In this document: piece after piece, positions 44,624 through 53,792 of the stretch | How positions within the stretch are numbered: the stretch's first letter is position 1 | Layout: each line of letters opens with the position of its first letter | From: JADKHC01 sp047600805 | Lineage (GTDB): Bacteria > Verrucomicrobiota > Verrucomicrobiia > Opitutales > Opitutaceae | DNA: 64,000 nucleotides | NCBI GenBank assembly: GCA_047600805.1 | Contig: JASGKG010000001.1 | Coordinates: 4,154,001-4,218,000, forward strand | Direction: 5' to 3' | Made by a program: the position numbers and the translations under genes | Notes under the pieces: generated by a model | What the model was told of the DNA's origin: nothing | Databases searched by the model: none | The model's input: only the letters and a program-made list of their open reading frames with translations

Positions 44624-45820
44624 ATGAGAAGCACCAAGCCGCATGTGAAACGTTGGAAGTGGGGCGGTCCGGGTTCTGAATGGGTTGTAGATGGGCTGCG
44701 CGACGAGAACGGGAAACGGATCAGGAAGTTTTTCTCGAGTCGCGACGCGGCAAATGAGTGGCTTCGCCAACGTCGCCCGGAACTGAAAAACCAGGGCAGA
44801 GCGACAATGGCATTGACCGACGCACAGCGGCTAGATGCCGTTCGTGCGTTGGCGGTACTTGAGCCATATGGCGTTTCTTTGGCTGCCGCAGCGGAAGCGT
44901 TTGCCGAGCGCGCTAAGTTGCTCGACCGAACCGTCACTTTTAAAGTCCTGCGCGAAGAGATTCTCGCAACGAAAGAACAGGACGGAATGTCACCCTCCTA
45001 TCTCGTCGACCTCAAAGCACGGCTGACGCGCTTCGGAGAAGATTACGATAAACGGCAGGTAGCCACCATAGAGACGCGCGAGCTCGACGATTGGCTCAGA
45101 GCATTGGATTTGGCACCGATCAGTCGTGCGAATTTTCGAAAGGTGCTACGCACTGCGTTCGAGTATGCCGTGTCGCGCGGCTATGCTCGCGAGAACCCGG
45201 TGGCAAAAACGGCTGCAGTAAAAGTGTCCGCAGCGGTGCCCGGCATTTTGAAGCCGATCGAAGTAGAAGCGTTGTTGCGAGTTTGTGATCCAAGGGTTTT
45301 GCCCTCGATCGCGCTTGGCGCGTTTGCCGGTATTCGTGATGCTGAAATCGCTCGCATGACCTGGGACATGGTCGATCTCAAGGGCGGCCACATAAAGATC
45401 GGCGTCAGTGTAGCGAAGACGAATAGCCGACGCATTATTCCGATGGCCGAGAATCTCAAAGCGTGGCTGGCGTCGTATGCCCAGCACAAGGGTTCGATAC
45501 GAGGCACACCGAGCCAAGTTCGCACCTACATGGAAGATGCACGAGGGAAAGCTTTAGCGAAGCTCAGGGACGAAAAGGTCGAAACTCCGGGGCTAGCTGA
45601 GTGGCCACACAATGCACTCCGTCACTCTTATGCTTCTTACCGGATGGCGATTGTCGCCAATGCGGCGCAAGTGGCGGAGGAATGCGGGCACTCGGTTCAG
45701 ATTATGAAGGAGCACTACCGCGAACTCGTAACGAAGGCTGAAGCGGAGGCGTGGTTTGCTGTTACGCCGGCGAAGAAAGCAGGTAACTTGATTCCTTTTG
45801 CCGAAGTTGCAGATGCGTAA
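44624..45820 (+). CDS. Tyrosine recombinase (integrase)
   Basis: A 398-residue site-specific recombinase. The catalytic domain is complete: Arg238 in FAGIRDAEIARMTW, Lys265 in SVAKTNSR, the box-II HNALRHSYASYR (Arg333), His356 in EECGHSVQIM and the nucleophile Tyr365 in KEHYREL. The N-terminus has an AP2-like arm-binding start (KWGGPGSEWVVDGLRDENGK) and a core-binding SAM-like domain (about 105-190). It lies directly downstream of tRNA-Leu and drives insertion into the tRNA end. Confidence 0.93.
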   Translation: MRSTKPHVKRWKWGGPGSEWVVDGLRDENGKRIRKFFSSRDAANEWLRQRRPELKNQGRATMALTDAQRLDAVRALAVLEPYGVSLAAAAEAFAERAKLLDRTVTFKVLREEILATKEQDGMSPSYLVDLKARLTRFGEDYDKRQVATIETRELDDWLRALDLAPISRANFRKVLRTAFEYAVSRGYARENPVAKTAAVKVSAAVPGILKPIEVEALLRVCDPRVLPSIALGAFAGIRDAEIARMTWDMVDLKGGHIKIGVSVAKTNSRRIIPMAENLKAWLASYAQHKGSIRGTPSQVRTYMEDARGKALAKLRDEKVETPGLAEWPHNALRHSYASYRMAIVANAAQVAEECGHSVQIMKEHYRELVTKAEAEAWFAVTPAKKAGNLIPFAEVADA

Positions 45821-45927
45821 CCGTTGGTTCGTTTTATTTCGCGCTGAAGAAAATAAGCGGTTTCGGCGTCTCACTCGTACTCTGAGTCCTTGACGAGGAA
45901 TTGGTAAAGTTGAATCCTTTCCCCTCA

Positions 45928-46107
45928 ATGCAATCGACGCAACCCGGGGCTCATCCAGAGTTTTCGGACAAAGCACAGGAAACTTTCTTAGGCGCCGAGA
46001 AATTTCCGTTGGAAATAGAACTGGAGGAAACGCTGCGCAAGGCGGGGCAGAATTACGAAATGAAGCTGACCTCAACAAGAGGACACTTCACTGGGGAGTT
46101 CGTTTAG
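45928..46107 (+). CDS. Small hypothetical protein, doubtful
   Basis: A 59-codon frame (ATG 45928) with a Glu-rich core ending HFTGEFV. Nothing recognised, and no ribosome site is visible. It is the only frame in the gap between integrase and the next gene, so it may be real. Confidence 0.25.
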   Translation: MQSTQPGAHPEFSDKAQETFLGAEKFPLEIELEETLRKAGQNYEMKLTSTRGHFTGEFV

Positions 46108-46138
46108 TCGCGTTAACGCCCGTCTTGGATGCCGAAAC

Positions 46139-46867
46139 ATGAGCCAACAGGAAATACCCCCTTTGATTCGCGGCGTATTTGCTTACCTCGACGGTGTACT
46201 GACGGTCGATCAGCTACGCGTGCTTTCCACCCTCGACATTGATGTGGGTCTGGCGACCAAGGGCTGGGGCGGCGTGCGTTCTCAGGTGGCCGAAAAAATT
46301 CGCAATGAATATCGTCTGATGTATTGGGGCTCACAACTGCGGGCGGTGCTTGATGGTTATCAGCTCTATCACGAAGACGACATGTCCGATGCGCTCGCTT
46401 GTGCTTATGGACTATATCGCCGGGGCATGGACCCGAACGAGGCGCTGCGGGCCGATTATTGCATCACCGGCCGAGGCGTTTTGTATTGGATAAGCTTGGA
46501 TGAGCTTTGTGCAGAGCGGTACGCGACCTTGCGCGCCCGAACCAGCCATTTATATCGAGAGGGAGATCGCTTCGCGCACTATCTGACGGGGGCGATGATG
46601 GTTCGAGGTGATCGTTTGGTGCACGAGGTTTCCCTACAAACGATGCACATCAACGTGGATGGAATCTCCCGCCGCTTCCAGGCCGAGATGGCGAAATTCG
46701 AGGAGCTTGGCGGTACACGTGCGTTTCTTGCGGGCAAGCTTGATTGGCCACCTCCCGGTTGGGTGAATCCAGTCAGGCATGAAGATGACCGGGCCCAGTA
46801 TGATCTCGACTCGTTAGAGCCGCTGCCGCTGACCGGGGCGTATCGTCCTTACTCGAATAAGTTTTAA
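46139..46867 (+). CDS. Hypothetical protein
   Basis: A 242-residue soluble protein that I do not recognise. It contains no membrane segment or metal motif. The segment LYRRGMDPNEALRADYCITGRGVLYW looks structured and probably helical, and Trp/Tyr are frequent in the last 40 residues (WPPPGWVNPV). It is on the same strand as the integrase and could be cargo with an element-related role. An N-terminal stretch QQEIPPLIRGVFAYLDGVL shows no signal peptide. Confidence 0.55.
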   Translation: MSQQEIPPLIRGVFAYLDGVLTVDQLRVLSTLDIDVGLATKGWGGVRSQVAEKIRNEYRLMYWGSQLRAVLDGYQLYHEDDMSDALACAYGLYRRGMDPNEALRADYCITGRGVLYWISLDELCAERYATLRARTSHLYREGDRFAHYLTGAMMVRGDRLVHEVSLQTMHINVDGISRRFQAEMAKFEELGGTRAFLAGKLDWPPPGWVNPVRHEDDRAQYDLDSLEPLPLTGAYRPYSNKF

Positions 46868-47016
46868 CGAAGTTGTCGTCTTCTACGGCGGTGGGGAATC
46901 ATACCGTAGTTCCAAATTTGCGCTGTATGGGTTTCTTCGATACGCGAGATCGGCCACCCCATTTTTGTCTTCCCGTATCCGGCGCAAGTGGCGGCGGATA
47001 ATGCTGGGTACTGGGA

Positions 47017-47169
47017 GTGTCGACGATCAGCATATATCGCCTGGAGATACGCGGCCTGATCAAGCCGTTGCCGTATTTGCGGAAGAAAGTGTTTAGCCGA
47101 GCTGAGGTGGAAAGATTCCTTCGCGGGACGGAGTGGATGAATGAAAGGCACTCCAGAGCTAGCAGGTGA
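47017..47169 (+). pseudogene. Helix-turn-helix (excisionase-like) remnant
   Basis: A 50-codon frame from GTG 47017, in frame with a stop at 46999. It reads STISIYRLEIRGLIKPLPYL then RKKVFSRAEVERFLRG, the last three-quarters of a MerR/HTH_17-type DNA-binding domain (helix-turn, wing, and arm). The start of the domain (the first helix) is not in frame, so this is probably a broken gene. It may be a former excisionase of the element's left part. The remainder of 46868-47271 shows nothing. Confidence 0.5.
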
Positions 47170-47271
47170 AGCATCTCAACGGGTGAGGGGCTAGGTGGAC
47201 GACGTGAGGCTTGCAATGGCTACATGCCTCGCTTGGTGCGTTCCTGCGAATTCGTCCACATCGACAGATGA

Positions 47272-47850
47272 TTAGCCCTTTCTGAAGTCATTCACAAACT
47301 TCCCTCGCAGTCGCTTCATGACGAGCCTCGCTGCTTCCTCAGGCGTATTCACAACCCATCCAGAAAACTCCCAGCCTCCTTTATAGTTGTAATCCGCAGT
47401 CCAAAGACGATCGCCGTCATGGTTCTTCAACACAATGATCATCGTACTATTTTGCCAAGTGAACGAGCCTCCGGAGGTTGTCGTGACGCTGGAGCTGGCA
47501 GCTGTGGCGCTTCCGATGTAACCTGATCCGGAATACCACCCTGCACCTTGAGCAGTGGCGGTCCCGGTAGTGACCGTCGAGCTGACAAACCAACTCTGAT
47601 CCGCTGAGGCGAATGTGATTTCCATTACACCGGTATAAGGCTCCTTCTCTTTCAAAGGCAGAAGTTCGCCAAACTGGCGAAAGGCCATTTCGTATACCAG
47701 CTTGTCCATAACAGCGTTTCCGGTGCGAACCATCACCTGGAAGCGCTCGCTGAATTTGATAGCAGAGAGCGGGACAGCAGTGCGCTGGGTTTCCACAGAT
47801 GAACACCCGACAAGCAAACTAACGATTGAAGCTAGGAGTAGGTATCGCAT
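47272..47850 (-). CDS. Lipoprotein of unknown function
   Basis: A 192-residue exported lipoprotein: RYLLLASIVSLLVGCSS gives a type II signal with Cys in LVGC. The rest is beta-rich, with Ser/Thr/Gly-rich strands (TVTTGTATAQGAGWYSGSGY) and a C-terminal region containing LWTADYNYKGGWEFSGW. Resembles the CsgG/DUF4136 class of outer-membrane lipoproteins only loosely. Just downstream of hsdR on the same strand, but likely an independent gene. ATG 47850 begins the signal. Confidence 0.6.
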   Translation of the reverse strand: MRYLLLASIVSLLVGCSSVETQRTAVPLSAIKFSERFQVMVRTGNAVMDKLVYEMAFRQFGELLPLKEKEPYTGVMEITFASADQSWFVSSTVTTGTATAQGAGWYSGSGYIGSATAASSSVTTTSGGSFTWQNSTMIIVLKNHDGDRLWTADYNYKGGWEFSGWVVNTPEEAARLVMKRLRGKFVNDFRKG

Positions 47851-47939
47851 AAAATTTAGCCGTCGTAAGACGTAATCGCGACGTGCGAGGGATAGGTTAT
47901 CGGCCATTAGGTTGGGTGCGCATTGCCCTAGGCGGGCGA

Positions 47940-50900
47940 TCACCCCGCCATTTTGAGCAGATCGAAGACGAGCTTGGCGAAGGCGGCGGCTTTCTTCGGA
48001 TCGGAGAGGAGCTGCAGCTTTTGGTTCTCGTGGGCTTCGCTGCTGTCGAGGATGGCGTCGTCTACAGCCTTCGGGAAATCGCCGAGCATCGCCTGGTCGT
48101 CGGTATTGTTGGCGAGTTGGTTCATCACTCTCTCGTTCTCTCGGACTTTATCGCGGACCGTGTAGGCGTAGTTCACCAAGTCTTGCTCGGTAAGATTGTC
48201 GGTGACGAAAAGTTCGTTGAGGCGGGCGATGATCTGGGAAAGAAATTCTTCCTTGCGATCACGAGCTTTCGCCGAGCCAACACCCTCACCGGGTTTTAGG
48301 CCATAGGCCCCCTGCCCCTCGTCAAGCTGGAGATTCTGCTGCTTGATCTTGGACAGCCGATAATGGCTGAGCACCACGTTGCTCAGGTCGACGTCGTCTT
48401 CATCGAGGAGTTGCTCGCGGAGCAAGGGGGCGAGATTACGCGCGTAGAGGCTGAGCTTTTCCAGGCTCGTATCATCGTAATCGACGATCTGTGACATGAA
48501 CTCGTAGAAGCGCACGAAGGTGCCGAGGTCTTTCTTAAAAATCTCCAGAGCGTCCTTTTCCTTCTTTGCCGCTTTGAAATGGTTGTCCGCGTTGGCGAGC
48601 AGCACGGCGTCGCCCGTTTTCTTGGTGCGCTCCAGCACGTCGCGTGTCTGTTGGTAGGCCAGCACAGCGGCTTTGTAGCGGATCTGCCACCGCTGCACCG
48701 CCGGTTTGCAGATATTGGCGAGTGCCGCGTTGGTTTTGCTCTTCTGGAAGAACGCCGTGCAGAATTGCTCAACTTCCGGCCATTGGAAGATGCCTGCCGC
48801 ACGCAGCTTTTCGTTGAGGTCAAAGATCAGGTTGGGATCGGAGACATCGTCGAGCTTGGCCGTTTTGTAGTAGGGCAGGAAGGCGTTGAGGATGTCGTCC
48901 GGTTCGTTGAAGAAATCCAAGACGAAGGTGCCGGTTGCCGCTTTGCCGGGGTACACGCGGTTGAGGCGCGACAGCGTTTGTACGCACTCCACGCCGCCGA
49001 GCTTCTTGTCGACATACATGGCGCAGAGCTTGGGCTGATCGAAGCCGGTCTGAAATTTGTTCGCGACGATCATCACTTGATAATCGGGCGTGTCGAAGGC
49101 CTTGCGCATGTCGCGGCCTTTTAGGCCGGGATTCATGGTGATCTCAGTGAACTTGGTGCCGAGCAGACCGGCGGAATTGGGGTCTTTCTCGGTGAACTCC
49201 ACTTCGCCAGAGAACGCGACCATGCCGTAGAGTTTGCCGTAACCTTTTTGGGCGATGTATTTGTCGAAACTTAGCTTGTAACGAACCGCCTCCTTGCGGG
49301 AACTGGTTACAACCATGGCCTTGGCCGAACCGCCTAAGAGGCCCATGACTTTGGTTTTGAAGTGCTCGACGATGACCTGGACCTTTTGCGCGATGTTATA
49401 ATCGTGCAGGCGGACCCACTGGTTGAGCTTCACCTGGGCCTTGCGGCTCTCGACGGTTTCTTCAGCCTGCTGGATCTTGAGCGCGAGTTGATAGGCGACC
49501 TTGTAGTTCGTGTAGTTTCTCAACACGTCGAGGATAAAGCCCTCTTCGATCGCCTGCCGCATGCTATAAACGTGGAAAGCTTCGGGCTTGTTTTGCTTCG
49601 ATGGCGCCGCTTTCGGGTCCGGCAAACGTCCGAACAGCTCCAGCGTCTTTGTCTTCGGCGTGGCCGTGAAAGCGTAGAAGCTCAGGTTCGAGTTCGCGCG
49701 GCGTGAAGCCACTGCCGCCGCGATCATGTCGTCGGACGTGAGCTCCTTCTCCTCGTCCTCGCTGCCCTCGATCATCAGCACTTCCTTTAACTGTCGCGCT
49801 GTGGTGCCGCTTTGCGAGGAATGAGCCTCATCGGCGATGATCGCGTAGCGGCGCTCCTTCAGGCTCACGCTGTTCTCTATCGCGCGGAGCACGAAGGGAA
49901 ACGTCTGGATGGTGACGATAATGATCGGCTGCGCGGCCTCCAACGCTGCGGCCAATTTTTCCGACTTCGAGCCTTCGCCTTCCTCGCGGTTGATGCGGCC
50001 GACGACACCATCGGTATGCTCGAACTGGTAGATTGTCTCCTGCAACTGGTCATCGAGGACGGTGCGGTCGGTGACGACGATGACCGAGTGAAACTGTTTA
50101 TCGCCTTTGGCGGTGTAGAGCGAGGAGAGCTGATGCGCGGTCCAGGCGATAGAATTGGATTTGCCTGAACCGGCGCTGTGTTGAATGAGGTATTTGTGCC
50201 CGGTGCCCTCGGCGCGCGAAGCATCGAGCAGCTTCCGCACGACGTCCCATTGATGGTAACGCGGGAAGACCATTGCCTCCTGTTTCCACTTCCGTCCGTC
50301 CCAGTCCTCCTTGTCTTTGATTTCGAGGTGAACGAAACGGGCGAGGATGTTGAGCAGATTGTCCGGTTGCAGCACTTCGTTCCAGAGGTAGTCGGTGGCG
50401 TAGCGGTTAACGTCCTCCGGCACCTCGTTGCCCGCGCCGCCATCCTTGGTGCCGCGATTGAAGGGGAGGAATACAGTCGCTTCGCCGGCGAGACGGGTAG
50501 TCATGGCTACCTCGTATTGGCTGACTGCGAAGTGAACGAGTGCGCCGCGTTTGAAGGTGAGGAGAGGTTCTGGCTTCTTGGTGACAGGGTCAACCGGCAG
50601 GCGCGTGGTCTTGTATTGTTTGATCGCCCGATCGGCGGCCTGTTTGAACTCAGACTTTAGCTCCAGCGTGGCGACGGGCAGGCCGTTCACGAAGAGCACG
50701 AGGTCGATGCGCCAGGACTTAGCTCTCGTGCCGGTGGCGGCCAGCTCGGCCTCGGTCGCCCACGGGCTATAAACCACCTCTGGCACCACACGCAGGCGGT
50801 TCTTGCCATAGCGGGCGAGGGTATCGGGGTTGAGATCGTGCTCGGGCTTGAACTGGCAGAGCGAAAAACGGGTGCCACGGTCGCGCAGTTCGTGACGCAG

Positions 50901-51191
50901 CACGCCCAGCGTGCCGAAGGTGCGCATAGTTTTGTCGGCCGCGTTGGGATCGGCCTTGTCGAGCTGCTCGGCGACGCGTTCAAGAAACTTTTGTTCGGGA
51001 TCGGTGGGGTAGAGCGCGCAAAATTTCTCCCACTGCTCGAGCTGGGTGTCCTTCACAAAGCTGATCACATCCTCCGGATAGAGTGCGAGGGCTCGGTTGT
51101 ACCTCTCGGCTGCACCGCGCTTCCAACCGGAGGCGAGCATCTGGGCGATGACGTCGTTTTGAAAGATCTGCTCTTTGGTGGGGTCGGACAT
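47940..51191 (-). CDS. hsdR: Type I restriction endonuclease, R subunit
   Basis: A 1083-residue translocating endonuclease. The N-terminal PD-(D/E)xK nuclease spans about 120-180: IDLVLFVNGLPVATLELKSE. A helicase-like motor follows: Walker A HSAGSGKSNS at about 341, DEAH in YAIIADEAHSSQSGT at about 453, YAFTATPKTKTLELFG, and motif VI QTLSRLNRVYPGK at about 742. With HsdM and HsdS it cuts foreign DNA away from the recognition site after translocation. Last gene of the operon, downstream of the unknown 51234-52469 gene by 42 bases. All motifs intact. Confidence 0.95.
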   Translation of the reverse strand: MSDPTKEQIFQNDVIAQMLASGWKRGAAERYNRALALYPEDVISFVKDTQLEQWEKFCALYPTDPEQKFLERVAEQLDKADPNAADKTMRTFGTLGVLRHELRDRGTRFSLCQFKPEHDLNPDTLARYGKNRLRVVPEVVYSPWATEAELAATGTRAKSWRIDLVLFVNGLPVATLELKSEFKQAADRAIKQYKTTRLPVDPVTKKPEPLLTFKRGALVHFAVSQYEVAMTTRLAGEATVFLPFNRGTKDGGAGNEVPEDVNRYATDYLWNEVLQPDNLLNILARFVHLEIKDKEDWDGRKWKQEAMVFPRYHQWDVVRKLLDASRAEGTGHKYLIQHSAGSGKSNSIAWTAHQLSSLYTAKGDKQFHSVIVVTDRTVLDDQLQETIYQFEHTDGVVGRINREEGEGSKSEKLAAALEAAQPIIIVTIQTFPFVLRAIENSVSLKERRYAIIADEAHSSQSGTTARQLKEVLMIEGSEDEEKELTSDDMIAAAVASRRANSNLSFYAFTATPKTKTLELFGRLPDPKAAPSKQNKPEAFHVYSMRQAIEEGFILDVLRNYTNYKVAYQLALKIQQAEETVESRKAQVKLNQWVRLHDYNIAQKVQVIVEHFKTKVMGLLGGSAKAMVVTSSRKEAVRYKLSFDKYIAQKGYGKLYGMVAFSGEVEFTEKDPNSAGLLGTKFTEITMNPGLKGRDMRKAFDTPDYQVMIVANKFQTGFDQPKLCAMYVDKKLGGVECVQTLSRLNRVYPGKAATGTFVLDFFNEPDDILNAFLPYYKTAKLDDVSDPNLIFDLNEKLRAAGIFQWPEVEQFCTAFFQKSKTNAALANICKPAVQRWQIRYKAAVLAYQQTRDVLERTKKTGDAVLLANADNHFKAAKKEKDALEIFKKDLGTFVRFYEFMSQIVDYDDTSLEKLSLYARNLAPLLREQLLDEDDVDLSNVVLSHYRLSKIKQQNLQLDEGQGAYGLKPGEGVGSAKARDRKEEFLSQIIARLNELFVTDNLTEQDLVNYAYTVRDKVRENERVMNQLANNTDDQAMLGDFPKAVDDAILDSSEAHENQKLQLLSDPKKAAAFAKLVFDLLKMAG

Positions 51192-51233
51192 GACGGTTAA
51201 TATTATTAAATGGAGGTGAAGAGCCGGTTATCC

Positions 51234-52469
51234 TCACAAGTTGGCTTCTCGAATGCTCGGAACGCCGGACTTGATCGCGTCCACCTGTGGTCGGAATTTC
51301 GCCGCAAATTCGGGATAACCGATCTGGCGGAGCCCCTCACACAGGCACTCGGCGAAGTTTAGCTTGGAAAATACATGCCGGAAGTCCGAGAGGAGCACTT
51401 GCTGCGAAACATCTGCGCGATAACCGTCGTGAGACTTGAAACGCGTTTCATACTCTTCCGAGAAGTCGCCGTCACGTCCCTGGTAGAAAAGTGCGCGCAC
51501 TTCAGCAACGAGCGTCTTCGTTAGTTTTATGCCCGTCGAGTTGATCGCGGTTGAAACGGGATCTTTCCGATCGAATACCGCCCTCAACGTTTGCCCTTCT
51601 TTCCAATGCTCCGAAAGCATCTGAATCGAAGCGGAGAGCAGACGCTCCAAGGTTTCTCCGTTCAACCCGACCAAGGGCTTCCTCAGTCCGATGTTGGCGG
51701 AAAACTCACGATGCTTTTTAATGAAGTCGATTGCTCGGCAAAAAGCGTTTCCGCTGAGCCGATACCTTTTGGTCCAATCCGCTTTCACTTCTTTGAACTT
51801 CGTGGAATCGGACCAGGTGTGTGCATCTGGAAGATCTTTTGAGAGTTGCTCGAGTTCGTCTCGATTCAGCTCTGGCGTGAAACTTCCATAACGGCGTTCG
51901 CTAGCTATGCGCCGCGATCGATAGAAGAGTTGCTCGAAGCGCTCTGCTGTAAAGTCTGCCAACTCGAGCACGGTCACCAAATCGACGATGTGACGCCCTT
52001 TGAAGCTCGGCACACCATCATTGCGTTCAGCGTATCTAAACTCCTGCGCGAGTGGATCGGCCTCATGCATCTGAAGAACTGCCGGCTCAAGTTCCTCGAT
52101 GGCGGCGATTAGCCGACGATCCGGTTTGGACTGTTCAGTCAAATCCGCCCAAAGCTGCTCCAGCTCATGAGTGTTCTGCGTTGCTCCTGGATTGGGCAGT
52201 TTTGCTTCGGACAGCACTCGCGACACATGCTTGATGCTTAACTCCACACCATGGCGTAGATTAAAGAGAATCGGGTAAACGATCGTGTCTAGGGTTAGAC
52301 ATTTTCTCGGATCAGTAGCCTGCGCGAGCAGGAGTCGTGCAGCCTCAAAGTATCCGGTCGCATACGTCTCGAAATCGTTGAGTCCGTTATCTCCGACGCA
52401 AGCCGTGGCAAGGTGATGCCTCGTCTCGAAAATGCTGTAACTCTTCGGGTCGTAGGCGGGAATGGACAT
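51234..52469 (-). CDS. Unknown gene between hsdS and hsdR
   Basis: A 411-residue soluble protein in the middle of the restriction operon. I recognise no standard family. A segment at about 61-110, ILFNLRHGVELSIKH then NTHELEQLWADL, resembles helical HEPN-like or nucleic-acid-binding domains in defence genes (Arg72-His73-x-x-Glu76 and His101). There is an Arg/Lys-rich middle (TKRYRLSGNAFC). No membrane segments, no nuclease motif that I can see. Position 12 bases after hsdS and 42 bases before hsdR suggests cotranscription and a role in the restriction response. Confidence 0.6.
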   Translation of the reverse strand: MSIPAYDPKSYSIFETRHHLATACVGDNGLNDFETYATGYFEAARLLLAQATDPRKCLTLDTIVYPILFNLRHGVELSIKHVSRVLSEAKLPNPGATQNTHELEQLWADLTEQSKPDRRLIAAIEELEPAVLQMHEADPLAQEFRYAERNDGVPSFKGRHIVDLVTVLELADFTAERFEQLFYRSRRIASERRYGSFTPELNRDELEQLSKDLPDAHTWSDSTKFKEVKADWTKRYRLSGNAFCRAIDFIKKHREFSANIGLRKPLVGLNGETLERLLSASIQMLSEHWKEGQTLRAVFDRKDPVSTAINSTGIKLTKTLVAEVRALFYQGRDGDFSEEYETRFKSHDGYRADVSQQVLLSDFRHVFSKLNFAECLCEGLRQIGYPEFAAKFRPQVDAIKSGVPSIREANL

Positions 52470-52481
52470 CTGAACACGGTG

Positions 52482-53792
52482 CTATTGATCGCTGAGCGGC
52501 TGCCAGGAGCGGACGTCGATCTTGCCGGTCACGGCCGCCGAGATCAGGGCGGTGCGGCGTTCTTGGAGGAGGGTGGCTGCAGTTTCAGCCTGCGCCATAA
52601 GGCCATCGGAAAAGACGGTCATTTTCTTGATATACTCCACGATGGTTGCCTGTTCATCTAACGGGGGGACCGGGATTTTGTAGTCTCCCAGTTTCTCGCG
52701 GTTGATCTTGGGCATCGCCACTCGCTCAGAATCTAGAACCGCCGTGGCGGTGAAATCAGGAGTTAGCAGAAACCAAAGCAGGAAATCATTCGATAGTCCG
52801 TTTTCGGCTTTGATTGGATACATGTCCGCACTGCACAGGGCTCTGTCCTCAGTGCAAATCGCCGCTTTGGCTAGGGATGGCCTAATCTTGCTGTAGATGA
52901 CCTCTCCTCGGAGACAGAGATACTTTCCGCTATCTGCGCCCTGTTCATGTGCGGTTTCCCTATAAACGACGCGCCCTGTTTCTTTTTCGATATGGTTAGG
53001 CGCGTAAAGAATCATGCTGCGATACGGCTCGATACGTGGGTCCACTTGGCCATTTCGAATCGTAGCACAGTGATTGAATTTTTTGACGTCCCAATGTGCG
53101 GGGACTTGGCCGAGCCATTCGATGCCGGAGTCTTTTAGGGGGGCGGACGGGTTGAGGCCTTTGGTCACGGCATGGCTGATCACGGCCTGCCGTTTTTCTT
53201 TCAGCAGGCGGATCAACGCTTCCTGCTTTTCGATCAACCGATCGATCTTCGCCGTCTCGTGGTCGAGGAACTTGGCGATGTTTGTTTGTTCATCTTCAGG
53301 GACCAGCGGCAAATCTACCTGCGCGAAGTTTTCGAAGCGCAGTGCTTGACCGTCGCGAACGAGATTCGAGGTGCTCTGAAGCGCTTGGATGTAGGGCTCT
53401 GATTTGAACAGATAGCGGAAAAACTCCGGGACTACATGTTTGATTGGTTTGAGCCCAACATACGCGGAGCTAACACAGCCTGATACACGGCACCATTCGA
53501 GGCCTCCCTGGAAACTGCGCATACTGATCACAAAATCGTTAGGCTCAACGTGCTTTAGTATCTCGGAGCCAATGAAAACCTGAACGACTCGCTGATTTTC
53601 CAGAGCCATGAACTCTTTTTGAGAGATGATTCCGTATTTTTGGGATGCGGTTAGTTGTTCGTCGCCAGCCTTGGCCCGTTCTTTTCGCTGCGAGAATAGT
53701 CGTCGGCTTTGAATCACTTCCCAATGGGCTGGAATCCGTCGAAGCCACGGCAACCCGCTATCGATAGAGTTATCGTATCGCCGATACCTCAC
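52482..53792 (-). CDS. hsdS: Type I restriction-modification specificity subunit
   Basis: A 436-residue protein with two target-recognition domains separated by conserved helical spacers. First TRD about 1-150 (GLPWLRRIPAHWEVIQSRRL), spacer KFLDHETAKIDRLIEKQEALIRLLKEKRQAVI, second TRD after GLNPSAPLKDSGIEWLGQVPAHWDVKKF, and a closing spacer YIKKM...LLQERRTALISAAV. The paired PAHW openings are a family signature. Its start overlaps the hsdM stop by four bases (ATGA), indicating translational coupling. It decides the DNA sequence methylated and cut; the sequence cannot be read from the gene. Confidence 0.94.
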   Translation of the reverse strand: MRYRRYDNSIDSGLPWLRRIPAHWEVIQSRRLFSQRKERAKAGDEQLTASQKYGIISQKEFMALENQRVVQVFIGSEILKHVEPNDFVISMRSFQGGLEWCRVSGCVSSAYVGLKPIKHVVPEFFRYLFKSEPYIQALQSTSNLVRDGQALRFENFAQVDLPLVPEDEQTNIAKFLDHETAKIDRLIEKQEALIRLLKEKRQAVISHAVTKGLNPSAPLKDSGIEWLGQVPAHWDVKKFNHCATIRNGQVDPRIEPYRSMILYAPNHIEKETGRVVYRETAHEQGADSGKYLCLRGEVIYSKIRPSLAKAAICTEDRALCSADMYPIKAENGLSNDFLLWFLLTPDFTATAVLDSERVAMPKINREKLGDYKIPVPPLDEQATIVEYIKKMTVFSDGLMAQAETAATLLQERRTALISAAVTGKIDVRSWQPLSDQ

